The position numbers were made by a program, and so were the translations under genes. Below, in pieces: positions 7,848 to 16,224 of a stretch of DNA of 64,000 nucleotides. The notes below the pieces were generated by a model. The model was not told the DNA's origin. It saw only the letters and a program-made list of their open reading frames with translations, and did not search any database. This DNA is from Serratia sp. PL17. GTDB taxonomy: Bacteria > Pseudomonadota > Gammaproteobacteria > Enterobacterales > Enterobacteriaceae. The stretch is from NCBI RefSeq assembly GCF_017832355.1, contig NZ_JAFIBY010000007.1:124001-188000 (forward strand), read 5' to 3'. The stretch's first letter is position 1. Each line of letters begins with the position of its first letter.

Positions 7848-9630
7848 CATGAAGCTACTTCAATCTTTACAAGATGATGGAATCTCTCCACGCGCGCAAA
7901 TTCGCCTGCTAGACAACACATTTATACGGTTAGTCTTTAGCTTTACTGCGGTGCCTTTTGTTGGCATCCCTTTTGCGATCTGGATTTATTTGCTGGGGGA
8001 AAACCTGTGGCCCATCATCATCTGGATCCTGTTGTATTTTCTCTGCGCATTAGCCATTAGGTTTTGGCACCGCAGCTATCAACATGAATCAAATAAAAAA
8101 GATGCAGAGGTTATTCTCAATCGCTGGTTACCCCATATTAATAAAGTCGCATTTGTGCATGGGCTGGGTATTTCATCATTATATTTAATCACCCCACAAA
8201 TAAATAATTTTGATTTTTTCTTATTATTAAACATCAGTATCGCGGCAATCGTCGCAGCAAATGCGACGCACCTGACACCAATAATTAGCACCTTTACACT
8301 TTTCTTCTTCTCCTGTTGGGGAATGCTTAATATTGGCATTATCTGGCGTTTAAACGATGTCATGCTTATTGTGCTGATGCTCAATTTGCTTTATGGATTC
8401 GCCATTTACCGTCATGCACTTAGCTCTCATAAATTCTTTATCCAGCAGGCCCGTCTTGAAGAGCGCAGTTCCCGTCTTGCAGAGCAATTTAGGCAGGCCA
8501 AAGAAGAAGCGGAACAGGCATTGCTGGATAAGAATCAATTTCTTACTACTGCCAGCCATGATTTACGCCAACCGGTGCATGCCATGGGTTTTCTGATTGA
8601 AGCCATTATTCATAAAAATCGCGATACCACACTTATCCCTCAACTCCTGGATTTACAACAAAGCGTGCGGTCGGTGCATCTCATGTTTAATTCTTTACTC
8701 GACCTCAGCAAGATTGAATCCGGAAACGTCAGCACAGCGACCACCCATGTGGATATTGGAACGCTGCTTGATTCCGTCATTACCCTATTTCGTGAAGAAG
8801 CAAACAGCCGGACGCTATCATTGCGAACATGGCGGCCAAAGCGAAGAGTTCTCGTCATGGGCGATCAATTACTTATCCGACAATCCCTGATTAACCTGAT
8901 ACAAAATGCCTTGCGTTACACACAAAAAGGGGGAGTTCTGATAGCCATCCGCCCTCATGGTGGGGAATGTTTAATCGAGGTTTGGGATACCGGTGTTGGC
9001 ATTGCCGACGAAGAAAAAGGCAAAATATTCTCCCCCTATTATCGCCCCGAACTGGCGTGGAAAATCGACAGTGCCGGCCATGGGTTGGGGTTGGCGGTAG
9101 TGGCGCGCTGCGCAAAATTGATGAAGGTGAAGTACGGCATGCACTCCGTTGAAGGTAAAGGATCCCGTTTCTGGATGCGTTTTGCCCTCTACACCGGCGA
9201 ACACCCACGACAAGAAAGCACCAACACATACTCAAACACCGTCACACCTGCCCGCTATGCCCCTCTGTCCGGCGCCTGTCTGGTCGTGGACGATGATCCG
9301 CTGGTCACCTCCGCCTGGTCGAGCTTGATGAGCACATGGGGTATAACCGTGCGCTGCGCCGCTTCCGCCGAAGAGGCTTTCGCTATCGTTGATGAAGGCT
9401 TCAGGCCCTTCGCCGTGCTGTGCGATCAGCGGCTCCGCTCTGGTGAGAGCGGCTTCGACATACTGAAAGCGCTGTTTGAACGTTTGCCGAATATCAGCGG
9501 TGCGATGGTCAGTGGGGAGTTCAACTCCCCTATTCTGCAAGAAGCCGAGCAGGAAGGTTACCTGGTATTAAGAAAGCCGCTGGAGCCTGCCAAACTGTAC
9601 GCACTGTTAACCCAGTGGGTATCTTGCTAG
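7828..9630 (+). CDS. Hybrid sensor histidine kinase with C-terminal receiver
   Basis: A 600-residue inner-membrane kinase. The first 205 residues hold about five or six membrane spans with almost no periplasmic loop, so the signal is probably sensed in or at the membrane. A coiled stretch (EERSSRLAEQFRQAKEEAEQAL) leads into the dimerisation/phospho-acceptor helix with His244 (TASHDLRQPVH). The ATP-binding domain shows the N box (LINLIQNALRYT), G1 (DTGVGI) and G2 (GHGLGLAVV). A receiver domain closes the protein from about 482, with acidic pair DDDP and predicted acceptor Asp533 (LCDQRL). No HPt domain is present here; whether the receiver damps the kinase or passes phosphate elsewhere is open. 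Overlaps the response regulator gene by 20 bp. Confidence 0.93.
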   Translation: MADRANSMKLLQSLQDDGISPRAQIRLLDNTFIRLVFSFTAVPFVGIPFAIWIYLLGENLWPIIIWILLYFLCALAIRFWHRSYQHESNKKDAEVILNRWLPHINKVAFVHGLGISSLYLITPQINNFDFFLLLNISIAAIVAANATHLTPIISTFTLFFFSCWGMLNIGIIWRLNDVMLIVLMLNLLYGFAIYRHALSSHKFFIQQARLEERSSRLAEQFRQAKEEAEQALLDKNQFLTTASHDLRQPVHAMGFLIEAIIHKNRDTTLIPQLLDLQQSVRSVHLMFNSLLDLSKIESGNVSTATTHVDIGTLLDSVITLFREEANSRTLSLRTWRPKRRVLVMGDQLLIRQSLINLIQNALRYTQKGGVLIAIRPHGGECLIEVWDTGVGIADEEKGKIFSPYYRPELAWKIDSAGHGLGLAVVARCAKLMKVKYGMHSVEGKGSRFWMRFALYTGEHPRQESTNTYSNTVTPARYAPLSGACLVVDDDPLVTSAWSSLMSTWGITVRCAASAEEAFAIVDEGFRPFAVLCDQRLRSGESGFDILKALFERLPNISGAMVSGEFNSPILQEAEQEGYLVLRKPLEPAKLYALLTQWVSC

Positions 9631-9670
9631 CGACGCTTTACGTAAACGCCCCATGCCGAAACGCCCTGTC

Positions 9671-9699
9671 TGCACGGGTCTGATGTTCAGACCCGTGCA
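9671..9699. terminator. 13-bp perfect hairpin between convergent genes
   Basis: TGCACGGGTCTGA and its exact complement are separated by three bases; the right arm begins with the stop codon of the crotonase gene (9687-9689). The position between two convergent genes fits a bidirectional terminator, but there is no T-run on either strand. Confidence 0.45.
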
Positions 9700-10529
9700 A
9701 CACCAAGATTACGCAGCAGCTCCTCAAGGTTACGCTCACCGTCCGGCGTTTGGGCCCCCGCTTGTAGCCCACCGCGAATAAGCCTTTCCGCTGCTGGGCG
9801 TGCAAACAATCCCGCCCAGGCATCGTGTTCACGATGAAAACCCTCCCGCAAGTCTGGCGCGGGCATCGCCTGCTTGGCCGCTGCGATAACCCCCTCTGGT
9901 AAGGCCGCGATATTACGCGCTAGCCGATTGACGAAATCATCGAGCTCGACGGCGGGCAATGCACGATTAACCCAGCCGTAGCGTTCTGCGGTCACTGCAT
10001 CGATAAGATCGGCACCCAGGATCACTTCAAGCGCGCGGCCGCGCGTCATTCGACTGGTCAGGTACTGCGTCGCACCGCCGCCAGGTGTGATACCCATCAA
10101 GGCTTCGCACTGGGCAAGGCCTGCACGCCCTTCAGCGGCAAATGCCATATCGGCCGCCGCAACAAATTCGGCACCGCCGCCACGCGCCAACCCAGCCAGT
10201 TTAACGATCGTGACCTGCGGCTGGCTGCGCAACAGCTCCCCGAACGCCTGGAATGGATTTAGCCCTTCCGGCGCGTTACGCGCCATCTCGTCGAAGGCAT
10301 TCGGCTCATCAATTAAAGTCATATCGACATGAGCAATGAAGAACTCTGGATTCGCGCTCTGAAAAACCAGCACTTTCACATCAGGATCATTTCGCACAGA
10401 AACCAGAAATCGACTGATTTCCGACATCAAAGACACATCAAGAACGTTTACCGGAGGATTGTCGATCGTAACCGTCGACACGCCACCGTTATGGGAAATA
10501 CTCAGTCGGCCAAAATCGGTATCCGTCAT
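9687..10529 (-). CDS. Enoyl-CoA hydratase/isomerase (crotonase) family enzyme
   Basis: A 280-residue crotonase-fold protein. The oxyanion-hole segments are FIAHVDMTLID (near 70) and GLARGGGAEF (near 115). Glu occupies both positions used by true enoyl-CoA hydratases, in GGGAE and in AQCEALMGI, and the substrate-binding block GGGATQYLTSRMTRGRALEVI follows. Crotonases act on acyl-CoA thioesters in the cytoplasm. No beta-oxidation partners lie nearby, and the divergent HxlR regulator suggests inducible control, perhaps by a xenobiotic or aromatic acid; that is inference. The start MTDTDF has GGAAATTGAC upstream. Confidence 0.88.
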   Translation of the reverse strand: MTDTDFGRLSISHNGGVSTVTIDNPPVNVLDVSLMSEISRFLVSVRNDPDVKVLVFQSANPEFFIAHVDMTLIDEPNAFDEMARNAPEGLNPFQAFGELLRSQPQVTIVKLAGLARGGGAEFVAAADMAFAAEGRAGLAQCEALMGITPGGGATQYLTSRMTRGRALEVILGADLIDAVTAERYGWVNRALPAVELDDFVNRLARNIAALPEGVIAAAKQAMPAPDLREGFHREHDAWAGLFARPAAERLIRGGLQAGAQTPDGERNLEELLRNLGVARV

Positions 10530-10558
10530 GTCAATTTCCTTTATCGTTTGAGAGAAAT

Positions 10559-10579
10559 GAGCACCGCGTTTTGGTGCTC
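10559..10579. repeat. 7-bp inverted repeat in the crotonase leader
   Basis: GAGCACC-N7-GGTGCTC is a perfect 7-bp inverted repeat 30 bp upstream of the crotonase start and 11 bp from the proposed HxlR operator. It could be a hairpin in the leader or part of a compound regulator site. Confidence 0.4.
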
Positions 10580-10589
10580 TTCACCGCAT

Positions 10590-10606
10590 GGTATACTTTG
10601 CATACC
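10590..10606. promoter_or_regulatory. Candidate HxlR operator, 5-7-5 dyad
   Basis: GGTAT-ACTTTGC-ATACC is a 17-bp inverted repeat between the divergent crotonase and HxlR genes. Geometry equals that of the dyad at 2100-2116 beside the other HxlR gene. The assignment is inferred from symmetry and position. Confidence 0.55.
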
Positions 10607-10655
10607 TAGGGTCAATTACGCACTTTAACCATCCCAGGGATACTGGAGGATACCG

Positions 10656-11030
10656 ATGAAAGAGACCGATCCTATCTACAGGGCCGATTGCCCAAGCCGA
10701 ATTATTCTCGATCAGATCGCAGACAAGTGGTCAATGATGGTGCTGGAAGTGTTGCGTGAACCACGGCGTTTCAACGCTATCAAGCGCCGTCTGGATGGCG
10801 TCACCCAGCGTGTACTGACCCAGACGCTGCGCAAGTTGGAACGCAACGGTATGGTGACGCGCAAGGTGTTGGATGGGCGGGTGCTCGGCGTCGAATACTC
10901 ACTGACGCCGCTCGGTGAATCGTTACAAGGGCCGTTCTCGATACTGTTCAATTGGACGCTGGGGAATATAGACGCGATTCAGGACTGCCAGCGCAAGTAT
11001 GATGAGCAAAGCCAACAGGCTGAAAACTGA
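10656..11030 (+). CDS. HxlR-family transcriptional regulator
   Basis: A compact 124-residue winged-helix protein: ADCPSRIILDQIADKWSMMVLEVL (conserved Cys and D-K-W motif of HxlR proteins), RRFNAIKRRLDGVTQRVLTQTLRKLERNGMV as the DNA-recognition part, and the wing ending YSLTPLGESL. The start is fixed by GGAGG six bases ahead of the ATG. It is divergent from the crotonase gene with a good dyad between them and most likely regulates that gene and itself. The inducer is unknown. Confidence 0.92.
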   Translation: MKETDPIYRADCPSRIILDQIADKWSMMVLEVLREPRRFNAIKRRLDGVTQRVLTQTLRKLERNGMVTRKVLDGRVLGVEYSLTPLGESLQGPFSILFNWTLGNIDAIQDCQRKYDEQSQQAEN

Positions 11031-11041
11031 GGCTGGCAGCC

Positions 11042-11581
11042 TCAATTTTCCCCGCGATGAATAGCCGCGTACATCCAATAATCTCGGCCCTGCCCACGCA
11101 CGCGACGGTACTGTCTCATTAATCCCTCGCGTTGCATCCCCACTCGCTCCAGGACGGCGATCGATAATAGGTTGCTATCAAGCACGGTAGCCTGCACACG
11201 CTGAAGGCCCAATGCCATGTGTGCCCAATCAATAACGGCACGCGCCGCCGCCGTTGCTAAACCCCGGCCACAGTGGCGAGGGTCAAGATCGTAGGCAATT
11301 TCAGCGCGACCATGTTCTCGGGTGATGTTGTTCAAACCCACAGTACCGAGCAAACTGTCATTCGCATCCACGATGGCCCAACGAAGGGCATCCTTGCCTT
11401 CGGTATAGTCCGAAATGAGCGTATCCAGGCTGGTCGGGCCGACATCGCCCCAGCTCGTATGTTCAGTGACACCAGGCTCACTCAAATAGGCTGACCACGC
11501 GTGCGCATCATCCGATCGCAGCGGCCTTAAAAACGCGTGTAGCTCGCCAGGTAATGATATTTGTATTGGCAATACCGTCAT
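11042..11581 (-). CDS. GNAT acetyltransferase, RimJ/RimL-like
   Basis: A 179-residue GCN5-type N-acetyltransferase. It begins with LRPLRSDDAHAWSAYLSEPGV, carries the motif-A acetyl-CoA pyrophosphate-binding loop as DPRHCGRGLATAAARAVIDWA, and has the following VQATVLDSNLLSIAVLERVGMQREGLMRQYR typical of RimJ/RimL-like enzymes. Substrates of such proteins range from ribosomal proteins to small amines, so no specific role is assigned. The ATG at 11581 is chosen because GGAGG precedes it by four bases; an upstream in-frame ATG (11662) would add 27 residues with no family similarity. It lies directly beside the proposed island boundary but outside it. Confidence 0.9.
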   Translation of the reverse strand: MTVLPIQISLPGELHAFLRPLRSDDAHAWSAYLSEPGVTEHTSWGDVGPTSLDTLISDYTEGKDALRWAIVDANDSLLGTVGLNNITREHGRAEIAYDLDPRHCGRGLATAAARAVIDWAHMALGLQRVQATVLDSNLLSIAVLERVGMQREGLMRQYRRVRGQGRDYWMYAAIHRGEN

Positions 11582-11708
11582 GGAACCTCCGTCGAGCTCG
11601 TCACTGGTACAGAGATATAAAGTACTGTGGTTTACATGCGCTGTGAACTTACACAAATTCATACCACAAAATATCTATGCATTAGCGTGGATGTGTTTTT
11701 TATTTGGA

Positions 11709-11746
11709 GCCAGTGCAAGCCAGCAACCACATTATCCCCACTCAAT
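11709..11746 (+). repeat. Distal att-like direct repeat of the guaA 3' end
   Basis: This 38-bp stretch matches 14448-14485 (the last 15 bases of guaA, stop codon included, plus its downstream flank) at 32 of 38 positions in the same orientation; the shared core is ATTAT-C/T-CCCACTCAAT. Weaker likeness extends a further 20 bp left (GTGT, T-run). No gene uses this sequence here. It has the look of the outer attachment site of an element inserted at guaA. Confidence 0.75.
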
Positions 11747-12116
11747 TATCAATAGCGTGAAAATGCTCAAGAAAGCAATGCCCTGTCACACCATAATTCA
11801 AACCCTTTTCGATGAAGCCATGGCATGCGGGCAACCGAGCCTTACCTGGCTTTTATAATAATAAGCAGGCTCTGTTTTAAGGGCGCCCCACCGCATGGAA
11901 CATCGCTTCGGATTCGATGAGGTGCGGTGTGGAAAATTTATCCAAACGTATCAATACTGAGTATGTACCGGATAGTAACAATGTGATTTTTAGAGAAGAA
12001 AAATAGCAATTAAGAAATACGATTTTATTTTTAACACTCGCATAAATATCTGTTCGAACCATGTTCAGATGGGCTTGCGCGTTGAAAAATAACACATGGT
12101 TTAGACGGGGAAAACT

Positions 12117-13529
12117 ATGGTTCAGTTGGTAATGATTTTACTTGGCGTTGACTATTTACGTGCTCGCTGGAAAGGATTGTTGATTTCTGGCTGCCTGGGG
12201 GTAATCGCCGGACTATGCATTTTCATTGACGCTTTGGATAATGTCATCTTTTTTCCTTTACAGCCATTTGCCTTAATGTTGCTAATTGAAGGGCTGGCAA
12301 CCTTAGGGGTCGCGCACACCGGGATCGGCGGTCAGCGTACTTTACGCTATGTAAAAGGCGGTGCATTTTCTTTGGCTGCAACATTAGTGCTCATCGGACA
12401 ATATAATGATCATGGTCATTTTATTTTATCGATGATTTTTGGCACCTTGTTTTTGGCCGATGGATTATTACAGATAACCACGGCTACTGTGATCCGTTTT
12501 AGAAAATGGAAGCTGGTCGTAACGGGCGGTATCATCGAAGTCCTTATCGCCATTTTCTTCTATCAACCTTATCCCTCACATTATGTCGGTGCCATCTCTT
12601 ATTGTTTGGGATTAGGGCTGATCTTTGGTGGCTGGAATATCATATTACTGGCGATGCGAGTCAAAAAGATGCGAGCAAATCCTGCTTTCCGAGATGACGC
12701 CGCAGCAGACAAAGCGAGTAGCGTAGATACCCATCCGCAACTGGTTGAATGGTGGGATGGCCCACCAGCAGATAGTGAACCGGCTCTCACGGTCCATGTT
12801 TGGACGCCTGCAGGAACATCAAAGAGTACCGTCGTTCCTCATCCTGTTATTGACCGCTATATTGCTGCTGTTGACAGAAATGGCGTAATTTCAACCGGTC
12901 ACGCGGCACTCGAATCACCAGAAGGCGTGTATATCAGTCTGTATCCCGCCGAAGATCTTGACCGTTCACCGGATCAATTTAGCCGACTGCTGCGTGCGAC
13001 CACCGACAATGATGTGCCCGGCGTTTTTCAACCTGACTATGCCACTGAAGCGAATAAATGGTGCCACTCAACCATAAAAGTGAGGATCAGAAACTACGAT
13101 GCTCAGAGTTTGCAAATATTCTGGGATGCTTATCAGCGAGATGCGACTTATAACCTCACACATCGAAACTGCTCAAGCAGCGTTTCACGGGGGCTTGAGG
13201 CCGCACTTGAAGGCGTGATAGGTAGGATCTGGGGCAAGCGAGGGCATTGGTGGGTCCTTAGTAAAGTCCTCACCACTCCCGAATTGTGGGTGGCAGTACA
13301 AATTCGCAAGCGGGCCAAAACAATGGCCTGGACGCCAGGACTCACATTGGATTATGCACGTGCATTAAGCATGCTGGCAGACCCTCGTCGTGCGGGTTGG
13401 ATAGCCACCATAAAACGCGTGGTGAGAAAAATGTTTGCTTTACGTAAACAATGGCGTGAGGAAAAAATTCATGGAAAGAGTATGCCCATCGACGACCGCC
13501 CCGAGCTCTTAAATAACAAAGGTGAATAA
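12117..13529 (+). CDS. HdeD-like membrane domain fused to a permuted papain-like domain
   Basis: A 470-residue protein with two parts. Residues about 15-195 contain six hydrophobic spans in the style of the HdeD/DUF308 family (acid-resistance membrane proteins). Residues about 215-380 resemble the circularly permuted NlpC/P60 group that includes LRAT and HRAS-like acyltransferases: a His block STGHAALESPEGVYISLYP (His262), and 90 residues later a Cys block THRNCSSSVSRGL (Cys352), with His before Cys as in that group. Such enzymes act on acyl groups or peptide amides. A basic tail follows. GGGG lies six bases before the ATG. The fusion is unusual to me; family placement is from motif reading only, and function is unknown. 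Confidence 0.7.
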   Translation: MVQLVMILLGVDYLRARWKGLLISGCLGVIAGLCIFIDALDNVIFFPLQPFALMLLIEGLATLGVAHTGIGGQRTLRYVKGGAFSLAATLVLIGQYNDHGHFILSMIFGTLFLADGLLQITTATVIRFRKWKLVVTGGIIEVLIAIFFYQPYPSHYVGAISYCLGLGLIFGGWNIILLAMRVKKMRANPAFRDDAAADKASSVDTHPQLVEWWDGPPADSEPALTVHVWTPAGTSKSTVVPHPVIDRYIAAVDRNGVISTGHAALESPEGVYISLYPAEDLDRSPDQFSRLLRATTDNDVPGVFQPDYATEANKWCHSTIKVRIRNYDAQSLQIFWDAYQRDATYNLTHRNCSSSVSRGLEAALEGVIGRIWGKRGHWWVLSKVLTTPELWVAVQIRKRAKTMAWTPGLTLDYARALSMLADPRRAGWIATIKRVVRKMFALRKQWREEKIHGKSMPIDDRPELLNNKGE

Positions 13530-13534
13530 CACTT

Positions 13535-14308
13535 ATGCCAATTTTACCCGGATTGACATCAGCAACACCAAGCAATGAGCTCGATTGCATTCTCGAGTAT
13601 GCAAAATTACCTCAGGTTGAGTGGCGTACCGACGGTAAGGTATTTCTGCGCAACATCAGAAATTTCAGATACAACGGGACAAAAGATGACTATCTGCCGT
13701 CATGGTATGATGATGAATTCACTATAGATGAACTGACGTCAGTTGATGTTATTTCGTCTTATTGGTCCGGCGATAGTATTGCCCATCTTTTTCTCAGTTT
13801 TGGTTTTAAAGATGGTCGCCATTTGGCTATATCTATCGAAACACGGCGCAGAATCAATCAAATCTATTCCACATGGCGAGGTTTTTTCAAGCACTACACG
13901 CTCACTTATGTTCTTGCAGACGAAAGAGATTTGATTGGTGTCAGAACGGACGTGAGAAAAGAGCGGGTTTATCTTTATTCTGTCAAGATCCCTGCAGAAA
14001 CGGCACAGGCTCTTTTTATAAACTATTTAGGGCGCATCGAGAAACTGAGCCTGAAACCTGAATTTTACAATACCTTTAATAATAACTGTACCACCAATAT
14101 TTTACATCACGCCGCGTCAGTGTCCCCCAGTATAAAATTTAACTGGAAGGTGTTAGTCAGCGGGTATGCCGACAAATATATTTATGAACTGGGTTTATTG
14201 GATAACGACCTGCCCTTTAAAAAATTGAAAGAGAGGAGTTTAATACGGAGGCCTTATGATGCGGTCATTGCGGACGACTATTCAAAATCGATCAGGTTAT
14301 CAAGCTAA
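13535..14308 (+). CDS. DUF4105 (Lnb-type) papain-like protein
   Basis: A 257-residue protein recognised as DUF4105-like from AHLFLSFGFKDGRHLAISIETRR (His84) and FYNTFNNNCTTNILHH (Cys185), the two hallmark blocks of that family, with YVLADERDLIGVRTDVRKE between. The His-then-Cys order and about 100-residue spacing parallel the partner gene 5 bp upstream, so the two encode distantly similar active-site layouts and are very likely one operon. DUF4105 domains are usually exported; here the N-terminus has no signal peptide, which suggests a cytoplasmic protein or one placed by its membrane partner. Base composition is more AT-rich than the flanking core genes. Function unknown. Confidence 0.75.
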   Translation: MPILPGLTSATPSNELDCILEYAKLPQVEWRTDGKVFLRNIRNFRYNGTKDDYLPSWYDDEFTIDELTSVDVISSYWSGDSIAHLFLSFGFKDGRHLAISIETRRRINQIYSTWRGFFKHYTLTYVLADERDLIGVRTDVRKERVYLYSVKIPAETAQALFINYLGRIEKLSLKPEFYNTFNNNCTTNILHHAASVSPSIKFNWKVLVSGYADKYIYELGLLDNDLPFKKLKERSLIRRPYDAVIADDYSKSIRLSS

Positions 14309-14393
14309 GCGCATGGCATCAGGTTCAGGAAATACAATCCACCAGCCATAAAAAGGGATTATTGGTGATGTAAAAAATTGCCAAAAAATGCCA

Positions 14394-14425
14394 GATAAAA
14401 AAAAGCCCGCAGTTACGCGGGCTTA
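14394..14425 (-). terminator. Intrinsic terminator downstream of guaA
   Basis: AGCCCGC-N6-GCGGGCT forms a 7-bp stem; on the minus strand it is followed by a run of T. It lies on the island side of the guaA-proximal repeat, so the present guaA terminator may belong to the inserted segment. Confidence 0.85.
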
Positions 14426-14447
14426 AGTGTATTTTTTATTATTCAGC

Positions 14448-14485
14448 GCCAGCCTAAGCCAGCGACCAAATTATTCCCACTCAAT
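14448..14485 (+). repeat. guaA-proximal att-like direct repeat
   Basis: Covers the last codons and stop of guaA (14471-14485) and 23 bp beyond. It is the partner of 11709-11746 (32/38 identities, same orientation). In a guaA-inserted element this copy would be the one that preserves the reading frame. Confidence 0.75.
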
Positions 14486-16048
14486 GGTCGCCGGTGGCTT
14501 GCCGCTGATGTCATAAACGACGCGGGAAATACCGTTCACTTCGTTGATGATGCGGTTGGATACACGGCCGAGGAAATCGTACGGCAGGTGCGCCCAATGC
14601 GCGGTCATAAAGTCGATGGTTTCTACTGCACGCAGTGAAACAACCCAGTCGTATTTACGGCCATCGCCCATCACGCCAACCGAACGTACCGGCAGGAACA
14701 CGGTGAATGCCTGGCTGACTTTGTTGTACAGGTCAGCTTTGTGCAGTTCTTCAATGAAGATAGCGTCAGCACGGCGCAGCAGGTCGCAGTACTCTTTCTT
14801 CACTTCGCCCAGCACGCGCACGCCCAGACCTGGGCCTGGGAACGGGTGACGGTACAGCATGTCGTACGGCAGGCCCAGTTCCAGACCAATCTTGCGCACT
14901 TCGTCTTTGAACAGCTCTTTCAGCGGCTCGACCAGGCCCAGCTTCATCTCTTTAGGCAGGCCACCCACGTTGTGGTGTGACTTGATCACGTGCGCTTTGC
15001 CGGTAGCAGACGCGGCAGATTCAATCACGTCAGGGTAGATGGTGCCCTGCGCCAGCCATTTCACGTCAGCTTGCTTGCAGGCTTCTTCGTCAAACAGCTC
15101 AACGAATACGCGACCAATGATCTTGCGCTTGGCTTCTGGCTCATCAACGCCAGCCAGTGCACTCAGGAAGCGATCTTCTGCCGCCACGTGAACAATGTTC
15201 AGGCCGAAGTGGTCACCAAACATTTCCAGCACCTGGTCTGCTTCATTCAGACGCAGCAAGCCGTTGTCGACGAACACACAGGTCAGGCGCTTGCCAATGG
15301 CACGGTGCAACAACATCGCCGTCACGGAAGAGTCAACGCCGCCTGACAGGCCGAGGATCACGTGATCTTCACCCACCTGCTCGCGAATGCGTTCAACCGC
15401 ATCTTCAATGATGGTTGCCGGGGTCCACAACGCTTCACACTGACAGATATCCAGAACGAAACGCTCCAGCATGCGCTGGCCCTGACGGGTATGAGTCACT
15501 TCCGGGTGGAACTGCACGCCGTAGAAGCGTTTTTCTTCGTTGGCCATAATGGCAAACGGGCAGGTATCGGTGCTGGCAACGGTCACGAAGTCAGACGGGA
15601 TAGCGGTCACTTTGTCGCCGTGGCTCATCCACACGTCCAGCAGCGGTTTGCCTGCTGGGCTCAGCGCGTCTTCGATATCGCGAACCAGCGCGCTGTCGGT
15701 GGTGATTTCCACCTGCGCATAGCCGAACTCGCGCTCGTTGGAACCTTCTACCTGGCCACCCAACTGCATTGCCATGGTCTGCATGCCGTAGCATACGCCC
15801 AGCACAGGCACGCCTGCGGTGAACACGTATTCTGGTGCGCGTGGGCTGTTGGCTTCGGTGGTGCTTTCCGGTCCGCCGGACAGGATGATGCCGCTTGGAT
15901 TGAATTCGCGGATTTGCTCTTCGCTAACGTCCCAGGCCCATAGTTCGCAGTAAACGCCGATTTCGCGCACGCGGCGTGCGACCAGTTGAGTGTATTGCGA
16001 ACCAAAGTCCAGAATCAGGATGCGATGCTTATGGATATTTTTTGTCAT
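14471..16048 (-). CDS. guaA: GMP synthase (glutamine-hydrolysing)
   Basis: Converts XMP to GMP with ATP and glutamine, the last step of guanine nucleotide synthesis, in the cytoplasm. The 525-residue protein has the class I glutamine amidotransferase domain (nucleophile Cys86 in GVCYGMQ, His/Glu in GVQFHPEV), the ATP pyrophosphatase P-loop ([11 protein letters not shown] near 235) and the C-terminal dimerisation domain ending KPPATIEWE. Length equals E. coli GuaA. It follows guaB by 176 bp on the same strand, the usual guaBA order. The 3' end is duplicated at 11709, see the island entry. Confidence 0.98.
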   Translation of the reverse strand: MTKNIHKHRILILDFGSQYTQLVARRVREIGVYCELWAWDVSEEQIREFNPSGIILSGGPESTTEANSPRAPEYVFTAGVPVLGVCYGMQTMAMQLGGQVEGSNEREFGYAQVEITTDSALVRDIEDALSPAGKPLLDVWMSHGDKVTAIPSDFVTVASTDTCPFAIMANEEKRFYGVQFHPEVTHTRQGQRMLERFVLDICQCEALWTPATIIEDAVERIREQVGEDHVILGLSGGVDSSVTAMLLHRAIGKRLTCVFVDNGLLRLNEADQVLEMFGDHFGLNIVHVAAEDRFLSALAGVDEPEAKRKIIGRVFVELFDEEACKQADVKWLAQGTIYPDVIESAASATGKAHVIKSHHNVGGLPKEMKLGLVEPLKELFKDEVRKIGLELGLPYDMLYRHPFPGPGLGVRVLGEVKKEYCDLLRRADAIFIEELHKADLYNKVSQAFTVFLPVRSVGVMGDGRKYDWVVSLRAVETIDFMTAHWAHLPYDFLGRVSNRIINEVNGISRVVYDISGKPPATIEWE

Positions 16049-16224
16049 GTGAGGCGAATTCCAGCAACAGAGAAAAAGGAAAATCTAAATCGTTAGGACG
16101 GTTTCAGTCGGCGAGGCCAAACGGTTGATTGTCGCCCGCAGCACCGCATGCACAGTTGACATAAAGTCAATGAGCAATGCGAGCAGCGGACGGCAAACAA
16201 ATACGCCGGCCGCAGCCCCTGAAA

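Larger units (their letters stand above)
11709..14485. mobile_element. Probable remnant genomic island at the 3' end of guaA
   Basis: A segment of about 2.7 kb is bounded by 38-bp direct repeats, one of them the 3' end of guaA. The 3' end of guaA is a known target of site-specific integrases in many bacteria, and insertion there restores the end of guaA and leaves a partial copy at the far side, as seen. The inside holds two genes of uncommon families and an AT-rich 370-bp lead (11747-12116), with no gene I can support in that lead; a 7-bp inverted repeat (12058-12064 with 12094-12100) lies just before the first gene. No integrase is present, so the element would now be immobile. Confidence 0.65.

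Noticed and set aside
11580-11858. 92-residue plus-strand frame starting in the GNAT gene region
   Set aside because: It runs through the proposed attachment repeat, has no good ribosome site and no recognisable sequence.
15362-15943. 193-residue frame antisense to guaA
   Set aside because: Shadow of guaA for the same reason; guaA is certain.
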